A stretch of DNA of 64,000 bases from Arctopsyche grandis (GCF_051622035.1 NC_135357.1:15065001-15129000), one strand, 5' to 3'. Shown: positions 10,160 through 25,867, counted from the stretch's first letter. Made by a program: numbers and translations. Notes: generated by a model from the sequence alone, not told the origin.

Positions 10160-13100
10160 TTACCCTGGGTTGAAATATTTACAGTATTGGCGGAAACGGG
10201 AATTATAGTAACGTTGTAATGCGGTTTTCATGGGTTTTCCCATTCAAATACTTAGCGTTTCTCGAAAGTTTTGTCACCTAAAAGATTCATGCGACATTTG
10301 GTGTATGTAGCTATTTGAAGATAGCTTTCGATTGTTAGCATGAACGAACTGGAGTGAACACGGACTGTAACATAAACAACAATAAAAAAGTAATATTCAA
10401 TAATAATAAAAAGTTTCATACATATATTAGTATGTATGTATGTATATATATAAAAAATATCAAAGCAATAATTACAAACCACAATTCTATCCGGAAGCAC
10501 TTTATTGGGTTTTCCTATATTTTATTAATTTTGTTTACACATTTATCTCGAGAGCTCGCATTTTATATTCATTTAATTGGATAACATCAGCATTGACAAT
10601 TACGGCAGGTGTTTTTAAAGCAAAACGGTGTTTATTTTAAAATAATTAGTATTTCAACATCCTATTGTATTATGTAATGCAACCTTCATTTTACATATTT
10701 ATGTATGTATAAAAACGTTTTTAGGAAGGCTTTAATATTATAAAGTATTTAGATATAATAGGATTATTTTGTAACAGATCTATTCTACTAAAATGCGAGT
10801 TTAGAAATTAAATCAATACCTTATTTATAGAGATTGATTTACAGATGATTTTGTTTGTATATTCATATAATACATGTGTATGTAGGCACATTTCAATTTT
10901 ATATTTCACGTTTTATTTACATATGTAATAACAATGGTTTAGTCAATACTACATAAAATTTAAAATAACTCTATATTTTTATATTTAAGTAAGTGTTATG
11001 TGTTGAAATATGAAAATGTTTAAAATTGTGCAAGTTAACTATATCAAATAATACTTTTACAAAAATATGACCACATCCTTTTTTAATGTTATACATAGTA
11101 TATATTAGTGATTTTTCTTTGTGGTGTCGGATGTTCGCGCGAAAATATACAATGCTATTACAATTATGTGTATGTATGTACGTACATATGTAGATAATAA
11201 CACATGTTTAATTTAAAAAAAAATGTACAATAGTTTGAGATTTTTTTCTCAATCGCAGAATTTATGCGAAACTTATTTATAATCAATGTGAGGTTTCGAA
11301 GCCATATATGCGATGTATGTATGTAATTAATTTGCTAGTCAGACAAAGGTTGTTTCTTGGAGTCAGAGACCCTGGGCTAATGCTGAATCGAACCAGAGCA
11401 TCCTGCATTCGAAGGTCATGCACATAAAGAACGTCAATAGTGCAATGCACAGAATTACATTGCCAAAAAATGCATTACATAACTACATATAATTGGTGGG
11501 ACACCATTTTCGAACTAATACGGGAAAAATACTAAAAATTGCACATCAAAAAAACAAGATAATATAGATATATTTCAACTATTATTACCATTTCTGGTGG
11601 TTTTTCAACATACATATGTATGTATGTATGTATATGTACATACAATACATATTGCATAGATACATACTTTAATATTTGGCTTTAATATGTACATATGAGA
11701 TATTTCACCAGAAATACTTTAATCTCTATTAGTTTCTTTAATTGCCTTTTTAAGGATACAATCTGATTTTTTAATTTATTTTTAAGTATTTACAAGGTTT
11801 AAATTTGTTTTTAAGTACAAAGGTTCTTATTCTGTTTGAAATTTACAAAACAAATTTACATTTTAAAGTTGGATATGCCAAAGTTGGTCGGGTTGGATAT
11901 GCCAAATGATTCATAACGTCCCATGTTACCATTTTTTTTTAAATTTTGTTTTGACAGCCGAGGCGTTGTCAGGTGTGGAATCTTTGTGTTTACAGGACTA
12001 TACAGGAGATTTTAGATCATTATATTGTGATTATTAAGTGCATAAACCATATGTGTGGTATTCCCTACATTGTAACTGTAGGACCAACAATATATAATAT
12101 TCATTACACCGTTTACATAATTTTTCCGAGTATATCCTTAGAGCATTTCACTTCAATTTCCTCGAAAACGTTATCTTTGGTGTCCATTTCTTAAAATTCA
12201 CTAGGAGAAAACGTTCCGAAACCTAGGTTGGATTTTCCTTAAATGACAGTTAATCCAGAATTTCCTTCTCGTTCCAGTCATTGTTGCTATCCCTGTCTTA
12301 CATATTTCAAAACGATATTTGCGTCCCTTTCTGCGTCGCGCACTATGAGCACTAACATTCTGAACCGTCTATTCTCAAACTTTTCACATTTCAAGATTAT
12401 TATACCCAATATTTACGCGCATTGTTATACCCAATATTCACTTAATACATTTATTCATATTTTAATACAAATATGTATACACCTCATTTGCATAAATTTA
12501 CCATCGTGTTACTGAATTTTTTGTGCATGAATGTCTAGACTCTAGCATGTGTAGTTATAATATTATAACACCATTTGGCAATTATGATATAGCACGCGAT
12601 AAGGCACAAATGGATACAATTTTGTTAAGTGCTTGTTTTAGATTATAAGTCCTGTTATATTAAAGATTAAATTTACATATGCAATAAATTTTGTGCGCAT
12701 AATTTGATCACATATTTTTTTACGAATATATTATTTTTTTAATTTGATTACTGTTCAAATACCAATATATTAAAAGTTGATTGTATTTTATGAAAAATGT
12801 GAAAATGTTAATTTAAAACATAATATGAAAAAGTTTTGAAGGTATTAATTAATGAAATGAATGTACATAAGAACATATACATATATACAATTTATTATAT
12901 ATAATACATTTCTAAACAATATTACAATTATATTGTATTGATGTACGATACAATGACGTCTGTACATACATACGTACCAGTTTTACAATAAGATCAACCA
13001 TTATACATATATCTCAACAAAAGACTAGCGCCATTTGAATTTATCGATTAATTTCCTAATTAGTATTTACGAAACTGTAAACCTTAGTAGCAACACATAT

Positions 13101-13700
13101 TTAGATAAAGTGCTCACCTGGGGGGTGCCATAGGGCGTCTTTCTTCCCCCCCCCCTCCCCCTCGTGACAAAGGAAAAATAACTATTTTACCATATATTTA
13201 CATACGTATGAATTTTCATAACCGCTTGGTGAATTTTATGTAATTTGAAATAAACACATTTTTACCTCTTCAACTCGCCTTCAAGATTAAATCCTGACAA
13301 TAACTTAACAATACATTTTATATTACTAACTTAACAATACATATTATATAATCATCAATCTGATTTATAATAAACTTAATTTAAATTCGAGTTTATACAT
13401 ATAGCATCTCGAATTTGCTAATATTATAAAATGCTACCCACTCTGTCCCTGTGATATTGTATACACATAATTGTTTATTGATGTTTGTAATTGGCCAAGA
13501 AGGCACATTTGAAGTTGACCTCTTAGGCCTTCCTGGTATAATATATACATATGGATAAAATAAAAATAAAAAAATAAATGCGAAAAATTAAATTTGCTGA
13601 ATATACATATATTCAAATGATTGTGATTTTTTTAATAAATTAATCGCTTTTACAAAATGATACATTCATTGTTTTTGATTTTCATCGCGAAATGTATACA
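9000..13700. other. Long intron-like stretch of the GTP cyclohydrolase I 5' region
   Basis: No coding exon was recognised. It contains a (TA)n microsatellite at 10100-10157, a poly(C) tract near 13147, many palindromic TACATACATATGTATGTA-type motifs (10075, 11175, 11610), and a short GC-rich stretch at 9277-9320 (GCCGACTCGCGAGCCGG) that looks like a hAT end remnant. The rest is AT-rich and featureless. Confidence 0.5.
10100..10157. repeat. (TA)n microsatellite
   Basis: About 58 bases of perfect TA repeat following a TACATACATACATATG stretch. Confidence 0.95.
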
Positions 13701-13959
13701 GCTTACGAATAGTAGTAGACCCATCGATAAAAAATCTGAATAAAGAAATAAGAATAAGTTTTTGCGTTAATGTTGTGTTCAAACGTTCACGTTTTGAGCG
13801 CGATACACGGTCCCAGAAACCGTGTTATCGGAGGGTCTACCGTATTAAAATAAAATATCTTTATATTCAAGATGTTTATTTCATATCGCGCGTGGTATAC
13901 TTTTGCGGAGCATTTAAATAATTTGAATGGGTATTTTGATTGTATCGTCGAAACAGAGC

Positions 13960-14145
13960 ACGCCCCACAGTTTGATGTTCGGGAAATCTGTTTCTATATA
14001 CGCGTATATAAAACGTGCGTGCGTCGGTCTCCTCTCGATCGAACCACCAGTAGTTGATTCGCGTTGTCGCTCTGAACCGTTGCGCGTTCCCGCCATTCGC
14101 GCACGTTTTTCCTAATTTTCGAATTTTCCACCCACTTCCGGTATA
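13960..14145 (+). promoter_or_regulatory. TATA promoter and 5' UTR exon candidate for GTP cyclohydrolase I
   Basis: A near-consensus TATA box, CGTATATAAAACG, lies at 14003-14015 inside a GC-richer, CpG-containing island (13960-14100) unlike the surrounding DNA. Transcription would start near 14035-14040; the exon would run through TCGCGTTGTCGCTCTGAACC to a donor-like TTCCG|GTATAC near 14141. It lies 2.2 kb upstream of the 16297 coding exon. Small minus-strand frames across it look like by-products of its GC content. Confidence 0.4.
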
Positions 14146-14159
14146 CAAAACAATCACCC

Positions 14160-16250
14160 TGTCAATTTATTTCCCACTTCACCCGCTTATTCAAAATCCT
14201 CCCACATTGTAAAGTATGCTTAAGTTTGTTTAAAACAACGATTGATTTCAACAGAAAGGTTTGTTTTCATATGCATATTTATTCGTTATATAAAATGGAT
14301 TTTATAAATATAAATAATTATTTTAAAACCTAAATAATTTATAAATTTATTTTTTGTAAATTTATTTATTTTTGATTAATTGAATTTTTTGTGAAAAATC
14401 AATTAATTTTACATATTATTATATACGATTAAAAATAAAATCCAAAATAAGATATAAGTATTGCAATTTTCCTCTTTATTTTATTTAATTTTCGAAAATT
14501 TTTGCTAAATTTGTGTATTTGTGCACTACATAATTAAACGAGTTAATAATATTTACTCAGTTGTCATTTAATTTATATTATTCAATTCACAACAATACAT
14601 TATTACTATATTTAATCTTAATCTTACTTATTATTAATAATATTCGAGTGTTTGACGTCTGTAATTCCCAGCACAAATTTATTTGCGTTTTTCGTTTTAG
14701 CAAAATTGATAATGTTTTTTTGTTATTTGAAACAATAATTTTAATATTCAAAGTCCAACATATTGCGTTCCTCTTTTTTTTTGTTACTCATTATTCATTA
14801 TACGCCTTAATATACGTATATCGAGGACAAATAAGCAATTGTATTATTATACGATAAAATAGTCCTCGAAATATTCTTAATTTAGTATTTGAGAAGGAAC
14901 AACGTGGTTACCTGTTGCTCCACCTAACTCCAAACATTCATATTTAAAGTTGAATCACATATCTAAATTTAGTGCAAATAAAATTCTCAAAGATAATTCA
15001 AATTTCAACAACAATTACAACAAAAATAGCCTTGCACGGTAGTCGACCCTTTAAGAATTATGTGTTATTATCAGTTTAAAATGCTACATACATGAAAAAA
15101 TCTCAGTATATATGTATGTACTTTCGCTTATTACATTAATATTCATTACGTTTGAAAGTGTTCGCGTTGGATATATTATACATTTGTGATTTTATCTCCG
15201 ATTTTAATTTCGTACAGATCGTATCTGAGCTTATACTGTGGAACGCGCAATACTTTCGTTCGCGAGTTTAACATCAAACGTGAAATGTTTAGTCTCTAGG
15301 AAATGGTTTGATATTTCATTGCGCCTACGAACGATTTTTCCAAAAGTGTGTCAATCGAATAGTGTTACGAGTTCGTCAAAGTCTACAAGAAGAATTTTCC
15401 GAATGTAAGATTGCGAGACTGCTTTTATCCGATCGCGGCCGTTTTTCGCATCACTGCGAAATTTCAGAACGGACAGTCCTTTTTTACATTTAACTGGACG
15501 CAAAAGTCGTTCGACTCGTAACCGTTCAATCTAGAGTTCGATAATAATCGGCCGTTATCCTTGTAATAAATAACAACGCTCGAGCACTCTACGTAGTTTA
15601 ATAAACGTGCTATTCTCGAATCAAACTGTGTATAAAATGATTTCGTTTCCAATGAGACCACTTTATTTCCTATCGACGTTATTGCCATTGAATACACATA
15701 CAGTTTAAGCTATTAAGCGTTTGTTCCTGTACACTCAAACCGTGTTCTCGGAAAAATAGAATCGACTGGATACAATAGTGCTGAATCTATATCGGTCATC
15801 AACGTATTTATGAAAAAGTTATGTAATTTAACATGATTCAGCTAAGTGACGGAAACATCAGATCAATAATTAGCTATTAATACTATCCAAATCATTCAAG
15901 TTTTGATTTTTTCATATTTGACTCTCAGATCATATGATTATATGATATGCGATCCGTCATTCTTAATTAATTCACTTGATAACATATTCCGGATACTAAA
16001 TATTTACAAATTTGACTTGACTTTTAAAATTAGGTGCTTTCTATGTAAAATCGGATCATTTTCGGCATGATTTCTATTATTTCCATTAACAGACAACATT
16101 CATAAATTGGTTCAAACTCCGTGAAATGGGCATAAATGTTTAATGCGAATATTGTTTTCAAAATAAATCACAAAGCGCGAAGGTCTTCAGTACTTTCGAT
16201 TCCGCTCATGCTGCACGACGGTTAAACACTCTGTATTAGCGAACGTGCTA
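14160..16250. other. Intron-like DNA upstream of the main first coding exon
   Basis: Very AT-rich from 14160 to 15150; then a GC-richer, repeat-free patch at 15215-15480 (for example TCCGATCGCGGCCG) which could be an enhancer or unrecognised 5' exon. No coding signal with family features. Confidence 0.4.
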
Positions 16251-16296
16251 ACGTGATGATGCTCGTACGTTTATATAGGTAGTTTAGAAGAAGATA

Positions 16297-19200
16297 ATGA
16301 ACGGCACACAAGAGAAATCGTCCCCGAGGGATATTGTGAAGCCCAAGTCAGACATGAACGGCTCGTCCGCTTGCAAAGTGATCGCGAGTCCTGGCGACGG
16401 AGACCTCATCGCCAAGATGCAGCTGAGCATGGAGCAACAGTCAGCCGGAAGTTGCGTGAAAAAAGTGCCCGACAATCAGAAGCGTTTCACACCACCATCG
16501 TTGAGAAGTGTCTCGTGGCCTCTCGAATCCGAATTAGAAGTACCGGGGACACCAAAAACTCCCAGGACTTCTACCACACCAGGTAATCGCAAACGGTCCA
16601 ACTCTATACGTATGTACATAAATGCGTGTCATACATTGGCGTACTTCTAGAAGGTCTAAAAATTGAAGATTTTTGAATATTTTTTAAGTTGCTGAAAATA
16701 TTCGGATAAATATGTACATACAAATCATTCATCTCTTATTGAAATTTGTTGATTTAATTCAACTTTGATATTGAGATATGTTATTCCATGCGAAGTTTTT
16801 ACCAATAATATTCATATTACTCAAAAACTCTTCCTTGCTTCATTCCTGTCATATGAACAATTATTCTCCTCTTCACAATAATTTGAGAAGTGAAAATTTA
16901 ACTACATATGTACATATGTATGTACACATGATGAATAAGCAGTCCTTAAAATCGAATATCTTATGAATATCAATCTGAAAAAAAAATTCAACCCAGATGA
17001 CTACAATAATTTCTATTTTATTATTTACACAATTTAAAGAAATGTAGAGATTTTTGTTGTATGATAAAATATTAATGAAACACGATATTGACTATGGATT
17101 ATCCATCAGAAAGCTTTATTTAAAGTTAGCTATTTCAATTTGTGTTTTCACTGTTTTTAGCTTATCTTACACATTTATAAATGACGATAAAATTTCACGC
17201 AAGCCTGAAAAATTGATATGAAGAAACTTCAACTATTATTAACTGGTCTAGTGTGAACCTTTTGAACCCTATGAACATTGCCAAGTTCGATTATGTGTTT
17301 TATCGTGTTAAATCATACATACATATGTATGTATGTATGTACATACGTTGAAGTGTATCTACATATGATCCGTTATTTTTGAAAGAGGCGGAGTCTAATT
17401 TTCCGTTCCAAAAACACTATTTCTGTTTGACTTTATTCACAAATTGTTATCACTAGTTATGTCCAGAATTTTGGAAAAGTAGAATAAAGGTATTACAGGC
17501 TAGCAGTATTTTTAAATATTGTAAAACGCAAAACACTAAAATCAATGTTTTGCGAGATATTTCTTGAAATGAAGAAAAGTGGACTTACGCCAATTTCAAA
17601 TATAACGACTCATATGTACTATAATATATCATACAACCATGTGTTCCAAAACAACAAAATCGATGCAAAAATATACAAAATTAATCGGTAATTTTGTCTT
17701 TGTGTTAAATAGGAATAATATCAACATGTTTATCAGAAAGCGAATTAACAGTATAATAATTTACATATCTAATACAACACTGATGCATTTGTGTATGTAT
17801 GCATAGTGGTTCATTCATACATGTATTACTAACAATATTTATTTCAAAAGTTCATACGAATAAATAACGACGAATAACTGATTGCGCAATAAAATATTTG
17901 CAAATTCGTTGAGTTGCACAATTCAACAAAAATGTACAATCATCGCCTAATCATCAGCACATTTTCAAGAGGGGAGCATTTGATCGTTCTATGTCAATTT
18001 ACAGCAGTCGTGTGAAAAAATAATTGTAGCATGTACTTTTGATTTCAATAGTTACGAATGACCGCATATTTGTGTACTTGATAATGTTCTAAAACAAGAA
18101 CCGTTCATCCGGATCGATTTTCCGATTCTCCTTTTTATTTATTATTATTATTTTATTTTTATATACAAGCGAGCGTTGTTTTAAGGTTGAATAAGCCGAT
18201 AAAGAAATCTTAAGGTCACCATGTTATCGTTTTTCCGTTGTTTAATTGAATTGAAAGTGCCAGAGTCGTTTTATTGAAGAGAACGTTCACGTATCAGCGG
18301 TGCTGATAATGCGTTAACATATTTCTGACGTCGCGTGAAAAAGGGGTATCTGGATGACCTTTGTTTGTTGGCAATTTCGCGTTGAATAACATAAATCCAA
18401 CAGGTGATTCACAAAACATTACATCCGTTGCGTTGCGGTAATATTTTACCGTCAAATTTGTGTTATATTCGTATTAAATACGTATAACAAATTGATAAAA
18501 ATCGACCACAATTTTTACATGGTGTACTTTTCTGCAGGTCATGAAAAATGCACATTTCACCACGACTTGGAGTTGGATCACAGACCACCGACCAGAGAAG
18601 CTCTTTTACCAGACATGACCCGCTCATATCGTTTGCTTCTTTCGGGTAAATATTTACCTTTGTATTTATAATATTTAATACAAAAACTAATTTTAAATAA
18701 AAAATGGTATAGACATGATTTTATCTATTCCATTAAATTATCTATTCTATTCCATTCAAATGTATAATAAATATTGCATTTCCGACATAATTACATTAGA
18801 CAATGGGACAGTAGAAGTAGTTAGAAATTATTTATATCTAGGTCAAATCACTGACATATCCAGTAATAAAGAAGAATAAACAAAGAGACGTATGAAATTG
18901 GATGGAGTGCATTTGGACGAATGAATACCGTTTTCAAATCTAAAATTGCAATAGTGCTTGAAGAAAAAGACCTTCGATCAATGTATCTTGCCAGTGATGA
19001 TGTATGGATGTTGTAAGATGAGCTCAAATAAGTATGGAAAGCTGTATGCTAGGTACAACGAGGAGAGATAGAAAGATAACTACTTGGGTGAGAAGTGTGG
19101 CAAAGTTGGTTGACATAATGGTGAGATTAAACAGATTTAAATGGCAGAAAAAGTGCTCGGATGGTGCCCGAGAGAATTTAAAAAGGTGCAAGGAAGTCTA

Positions 19201-21193
19201 CAGAGGAGACGAGAGTTGCTCAAAGCAGAGACGAATGGCTGAAAATGATGATGATATGTATCTACATACTACAACATATGTAATATAACACTTAGAGACT
19301 ATACTAGAAGTTCAATACTATTAAATTATAATTGTTTTAAATAAATTGGTCTTTTTTTATTTAACAGTAAATAAATCGGTTTTGTATAAAAATGTCCTAT
19401 GAAACTTTTTTTCTGCGTCTTCATTAGATCTAAATAAATATATAAATCTTCATTATATTTCAAAATAAAAATATAATCAAAATATTTCACTTTTTTGCTG
19501 TTTTCCTTCGGACAAGCTAATCCTTTTTGATAAAATGGTGTCTTTTGAAAATAATTTTATAATTATATGAAAATATAGTCTATCTTTTTACCAATATTTT
19601 GTCTAAAAATATAGTCTATCTTTACAAATACTTCTTACCACTAAGGTTTTCATTTTAAATTATTGTATTTGAAAAAATATTTAAACATATTAGAGTAATT
19701 TAATATATTAGTTGTAATTTAAATAATGAAATTTTATTATAATTTAAAGGTCTTGGTGAAGATCCAGACAGACAAGGACTTCTGAAAACTCCGGAGCGAG
19801 CTGCCAAAGCAATGTTGTTCTTCACCAAAGGCTACGACCAAAGTTTAGAAGGTGAGAAATTTACATTACGAAATTACCTTTATCCTTAACCGCTTCAGGT
19901 CGTCGATAATTATGATGCCGCATATGTACAATATGTATCTTCATATCATTTGAGAAGCACAGCTTTTTAAAATAGACAGATTCCTTCATTTTTATTATTT
20001 GCGAAAAAAAAGTGTGCTGTCTTTGAGGTAGATTAAGCAGATTTACGTTGTTGATTATTTTTCGGTTATTTATTTGTTTATTTTATATTGTACGCATGCA
20101 TCTTTTGGAAGAGGTGAACAATGGCGCTGAAGAGGTTAAAGGTACATTATTTATAAACATATGCTTTGAAATAATTTTGAGCTCACTATGTAGTATTTAT
20201 GTATGTATGTATATACATATACATGATCGTATTAGACATGATTGAACTACGAAATATAATATTATGTCAAATACTAAAACAAATTAATATAATTATGCAA
20301 TGTTTAGAGCAATTTGTCTCATGTGAAATTTCACAGTGGCCGCATAGTTGGCATTGCAAGCGAATTAAAAAAAACCAGCTAGATAAATTTGTACACTCTC
20401 GTTTAACCATGTACACATTTATTCACTTCGATTTTCGCACCAAAGTCCTTTCCAAAGTCACTTAAGCACGTTTTGTGAATGTGGTCTTTGTATAGTCACC
20501 ATTAATGAAATACGATATATACTTCAATACAATGCGAGTCAGCCATTAAATTTGGTCATTCCAAGTTTCAACATTTTTATTTTTGATTACAGAAGTGCTG
20601 AACGACGCTATATTTGATGAAGATCACGACGAGATGGTGGTAGTGAAAGATATAGAAATGTTTTCGATGTGCGAACATCACCTAGTGCCATTCTACGGCA
20701 AAGTATCCATAGGTTACCTACCATGTAAAAAGATTTTGGGATTGAGCAAATTGGCCAGGTAAATGTTTGCGCTACTTACATATATGTTCCTTTAAATATA
20801 GTTCGCAATTCTCAAAAATTTTTTGTGAAACAAACAGTTTATACAAAGGTCATTTGATATTATAGAATTGTGGAGATATTTTCACGAAGACTTCAAGTTC
20901 AAGAGAGACTTACTAAACAAATAGCGATAGCTGTAACTAAAGCAGTGCAACCAGCTGGTGTAGCCGTTGTGGTTGAAGGAGTGTAAGTTGATTAAAAAAG
21001 GTCATAAATCAAAAACATACATCTATATATATTTTCTTAAATCATTGCTTTATTCAATTTCAGGCACATGTGTATGGTAATGCGTGGAGTTCAAAAAATC
21101 AATAGTAAAACGGTCACATCGACTATGCTAGGTGTCTTCCGAGATGATCCAAAAACCAGAGAAGAATTCCTCAATCTCGTACACACCAAGTAA
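16297..21193 (+). CDS. Pu: GTP cyclohydrolase I, six coding exons, 302 aa
   Basis: Catalyses GTP to dihydroneopterin triphosphate plus formate, the first step to tetrahydrobiopterin and to insect eye and cuticle pteridines. Exons: 16297-16582, 18538-18645, 19750-19851, 20593-20758, 20866-20982, 21064-21193; every junction is GT-AG and the phases (1,1,1,2,2) agree. The N-terminal exon ([12 protein letters not shown], then Ser/Pro-rich) is the variable regulatory part. The core shows [20 protein letters not shown], then [20 protein letters not shown] with the zinc Cys and His, then [20 protein letters not shown], then [12 protein letters not shown] with the second zinc Cys, and ends [11 protein letters not shown]. 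All catalytic and zinc residues are present and the length is normal for insects. An RTE relic lies in the intron at 18790-19260. Confidence 0.97.
16620..18530. other. GTP cyclohydrolase I intron 1
   Basis: No gene inside. It holds palindromic TACATATGTATG motifs (16905, 17310) and, at 17564-17622, a repeat with GAAGAAAAGTGGACTTA and ATATAACGACTCATATGTAC that recurs at 42945-43001. Confidence 0.5.
18790..19262 (+). mobile_element. RTE-type LINE 3' fragment, decayed
   Basis: Broken plus-strand frames read [25 protein letters not shown], then [14 protein letters not shown] and [15 protein letters not shown], each matching the better preserved copy at 60026-61255 (VEVVNNYLYLGKIID, KRRMKL, VLEWYPRECKRVKGR). 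It ends at GATGATGATATG, the short tandem tail usual for RTE elements. It has stops and frameshifts and lies in the GTP cyclohydrolase I intron in sense orientation. Confidence 0.75.
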
Positions 21194-21308
21194 AAGTGAA
21201 GAAAAAAAACAACAACGAAATAGATTCATTACATTATGTTTTATTTATAAAAAAAATACATAATGCATAATAAGTTGTATTTAATTCGAAAAATACTCAA
21301 ATTATAAA

Positions 21309-21314
21309 AATAAA
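21309..21314 (+). terminator. Poly(A) signal of GTP cyclohydrolase I
   Basis: AATAAA about 115 bases after the stop codon at 21191-21193, followed by GT-rich and T-rich DNA. Confidence 0.6.
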
Positions 21315-21319
21315 AGTCC

Positions 21320-22838
<1,519 letters not shown>

Positions 22839-22849
22839 TTAAATCTAAT

Positions 22850-23870
22850 TAGCTTTTCAATTTGAGAATAGCTGAATAAAAGCTTTTTGTTACTATGTAT
22901 TTTTAATTTATTTATTTTTAACAGATGATAAGCATTATAAATTTCCAAATCAATTCATTCAATCCATTGAATCCATTCAATAAAAAATAATCTGAAAATA
23001 TACAATGGAGTTTAATCTAAAGGGTTGGAAAATTGTTGATTGTTGTTTTCAAAAGAAAAAGAACTTAAACCACAATTATTTTTGGAATATTTTATTGAAA
23101 TGGCTGAAAATATTCTAAAAATAATAATTTATCTTTCTGGGATGATTAATGCCTTTACTATATCTTATGATGGAAATTTGATCATCAAAAAAAAATAATA
23201 TATAAAAAGAAACAAACATGCACCTCTGTGGATTTGTATGTACTTATATGTGTGTATGCATGTACTTATGTGCAAATTTTATCAATTTGCGCATGTAAAT
23301 TTCTTTAATGTCTAAATTATTAAAAGTTTTCATATTGGACTTATCAGATTTTACATGTTAATCAGACATAAAATGTCATTTATCTGATTTAATAAATTAT
23401 CCGTGTATTTTGAAATTGTGATCGAGTAAATTTAAGGTTTTAAGACCTATTCACACATTTGATAAGCGGTAAAAACATTCATAGGTGTGAATTTTCAAAA
23501 TATACATATGCATTTTTGTAATAACATCTATGTATGTATGGAAACAAAATGATTTATTACTAAACATATTTATCTAAAAAATATTTTTATTTTGACCATA
23601 AATTTTCAAAACACGTTTACAGCACATATTCTTATAATGAAATTTGATGAAAAATGTATTTTTGATAGATGTATGATTTTCATAAATTCTATTTGTATTA
23701 TATTTATGTATGTTTACATTAGTTTTGTTTACATATCAGTTGAAAATCCGTTGATTAAAAATGAATAATTTTTATACAGTATGTATGTACATATATTGTT
23801 TTCCAGATAAAATTATTTTTATAATTATATGAATAAATATTTTATATTTTTATTTAAAATTTTGGACTTT
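22850..23870. other. Intergenic AT-rich DNA
   Basis: No gene, RNA or bounded repeat seen apart from TGGCTGAAAATATT-like lines shared with the other side of the (AT)n tract. Confidence 0.4.
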
Positions 23871-23878
23871 ATTATACA

Positions 23879-23965
23879 CTAGTTGTTTTACCCGGCTTCG
23901 CTCAGTATTTGTAATACAAACTACTTAAACATGGCGAATCTAATAGTAAATATTCAGTTGTTTTT
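23879..23965 (-). mobile_element. CTAG-ended repeat terminus
   Basis: ACTAGTTGTTTTACCCGG then CTTCGCTCAGTATTTG, followed by AAACATGGCGAATCTAATAG. The same terminal block occurs at 30075-30108, 32690-32810, 53976-54053 and 54697-54773. The CCGGCTTCGCTCGG-type core can form a short hairpin. Orientation is taken from the CTAG end pointing outward to the left. No partner end is assigned. Confidence 0.65.
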
Positions 23966-24232
23966 ATATTAAATTTATTTGAAGTGAAAAACAAAAAAAC
24001 CAAACCGTCATCATAGAAACTTTCCCAACAGTTCCCAAACAAAAATACTGAAAAGTGTTTTAAATTTTAATGCATTATTGTTTTTGCTTATTTTAACATC
24101 AGTTCGAAAGAAGTGAGGACGCATAAAGCTTTTTCATATTATAAATAGATGTCTACATTTTAGTTTATATCTATGGTTTTATTTTATGGTTCAATTCTGA
24201 GATTTATAATTTTCAAATAGAATATATTACAT

Positions 24233-24598
<366 letters not shown>

Positions 24599-24786
24599 CC
24601 CAGATATTGATATTGACTGATGTGATCTCGTGTATTATAAATATGTATTAATCAAATCGAATATTTTTTATTCAAATGAATAACACAATGATTTGTAAGA
24701 TAGATATCGTTTATTAAGTGAAAATATTTTGAAAAGTACATACATATACATATATGTAAGTTATATACAAAATTGAATACAGCAAT

Positions 24787-25375
24787 CAGTGGCGGATTAT
24801 CGATCAGCAAAATTGGCGCATATCTTTGGCCTCAAAATTTAAGGGGCCTCCAAATCGTTCTGAGAAAAATTATAATCCGGAAATTTCTATGGATTTTGCC
24901 ATAAAATATTAGAGTTTATGACTACTTATTTATGTAAATTACAAAGTTTTGCGATAATTGTTCTCGCCGTCGTCGATTGTTTGGCCTTTCTAGATAAATT
25001 CGCTAACTAAGTACATTAAAAATGGCAGGATATCGGAACAATTTGAAGAACAGTCTTCTGAAAGAACTGAAGAGCAGCTCCCTGAGAGGAACGAAGACCA
25101 ATCTCTTGAAAGGGCCGAAAAACAGCTCTGTAGAAGAACTGATGAGCAGCTCTCTGAAAGGAACGAAGACCAATCACTGGAAAGGATCGAAAAGCAGCCC
25201 TGTAGAAGAACTGATGAAGACTCCTTTGGAAAAAGACTGAAAAAAAACAGACTCCTGAAAGGCCTGAAGAACAGTTTTCTGAAAAAGAAAATGGGTAAGA
25301 AAGTAAAGGTGAAAATGATACTGTAATAATTGCTCCCAATAATTATCCTATGGATTTAGCATTGTGGCCAGAACA
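24787..25375 (+). mobile_element. Decayed hAT transposon with a minisatellite in its coding part
   Basis: CAGTGGCGGATTATCG at 24787 with GGCCTCAAAATTTAAGGGGCC shortly after is a hAT-type 5' end. From 25031 a frame reads ISEQFEEQSSERTEEQLPER, NEDQSLERAEKQLCRRTDEQ and so on, with a 72-bp period; after a break, NNYPMDLALWPEHT (around 25338-25380) recalls the N-terminal part of ZMYM/hAT transposases, which have an ALWP motif. Frames are broken; no 3' end was found. Confidence 0.45.
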
Positions 25376-25384
25376 TACATACAT

Positions 25385-25860
25385 CTGAAAAAATTATTCA
25401 TATTTTAAATGAATGAACCGTGCCATACTGGAGACGTAAAAAAAAATAAAAGTAGAGTCTCGTACAGAGAGAAACCGTACATATTATAGAATAGTTTGAT
25501 CACTGATGGTGGGAATTCCATATATTATATTGCCGGTTGTCCAATTTTGTTCGTAATTTTCTTTTAACTGTATATCACGACAAGAATTATAATCATTGCG
25601 ATACATTGAAATGTTTCGTAGAAAAGCTTGAAAGGCCTCGAAACTCAAATACTACGTTCACGTAATACTTGAAAAATACTATATTTATTATTTTATGGGT
25701 GCTAATTAATATAACATTAATTTTGACCATATTCACTTTCATATATAAATAATGTATACTCATAACTAATACATCGGTGACCGTCACCGCATCGAAAGTT
25801 GAAAAATCGAAAATTTTCGTTTACCATGCATGCATATGAAAAGCGGGTAGTATATATGTA
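25385..25860. other. AT-rich DNA between TE relics
   Basis: No gene seen. Possibly further decayed internal sequence of the hAT element, but without recognisable protein motifs. Confidence 0.3.
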
Positions 25861-25867
25861 CATATAT

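Noticed and set aside
13872-14157. Overlapping open frames on both strands (up to 93 codons)
   Set aside because: Several frames are open at once because the island is GC-richer; no splice or family support, and a TATA box lies inside.
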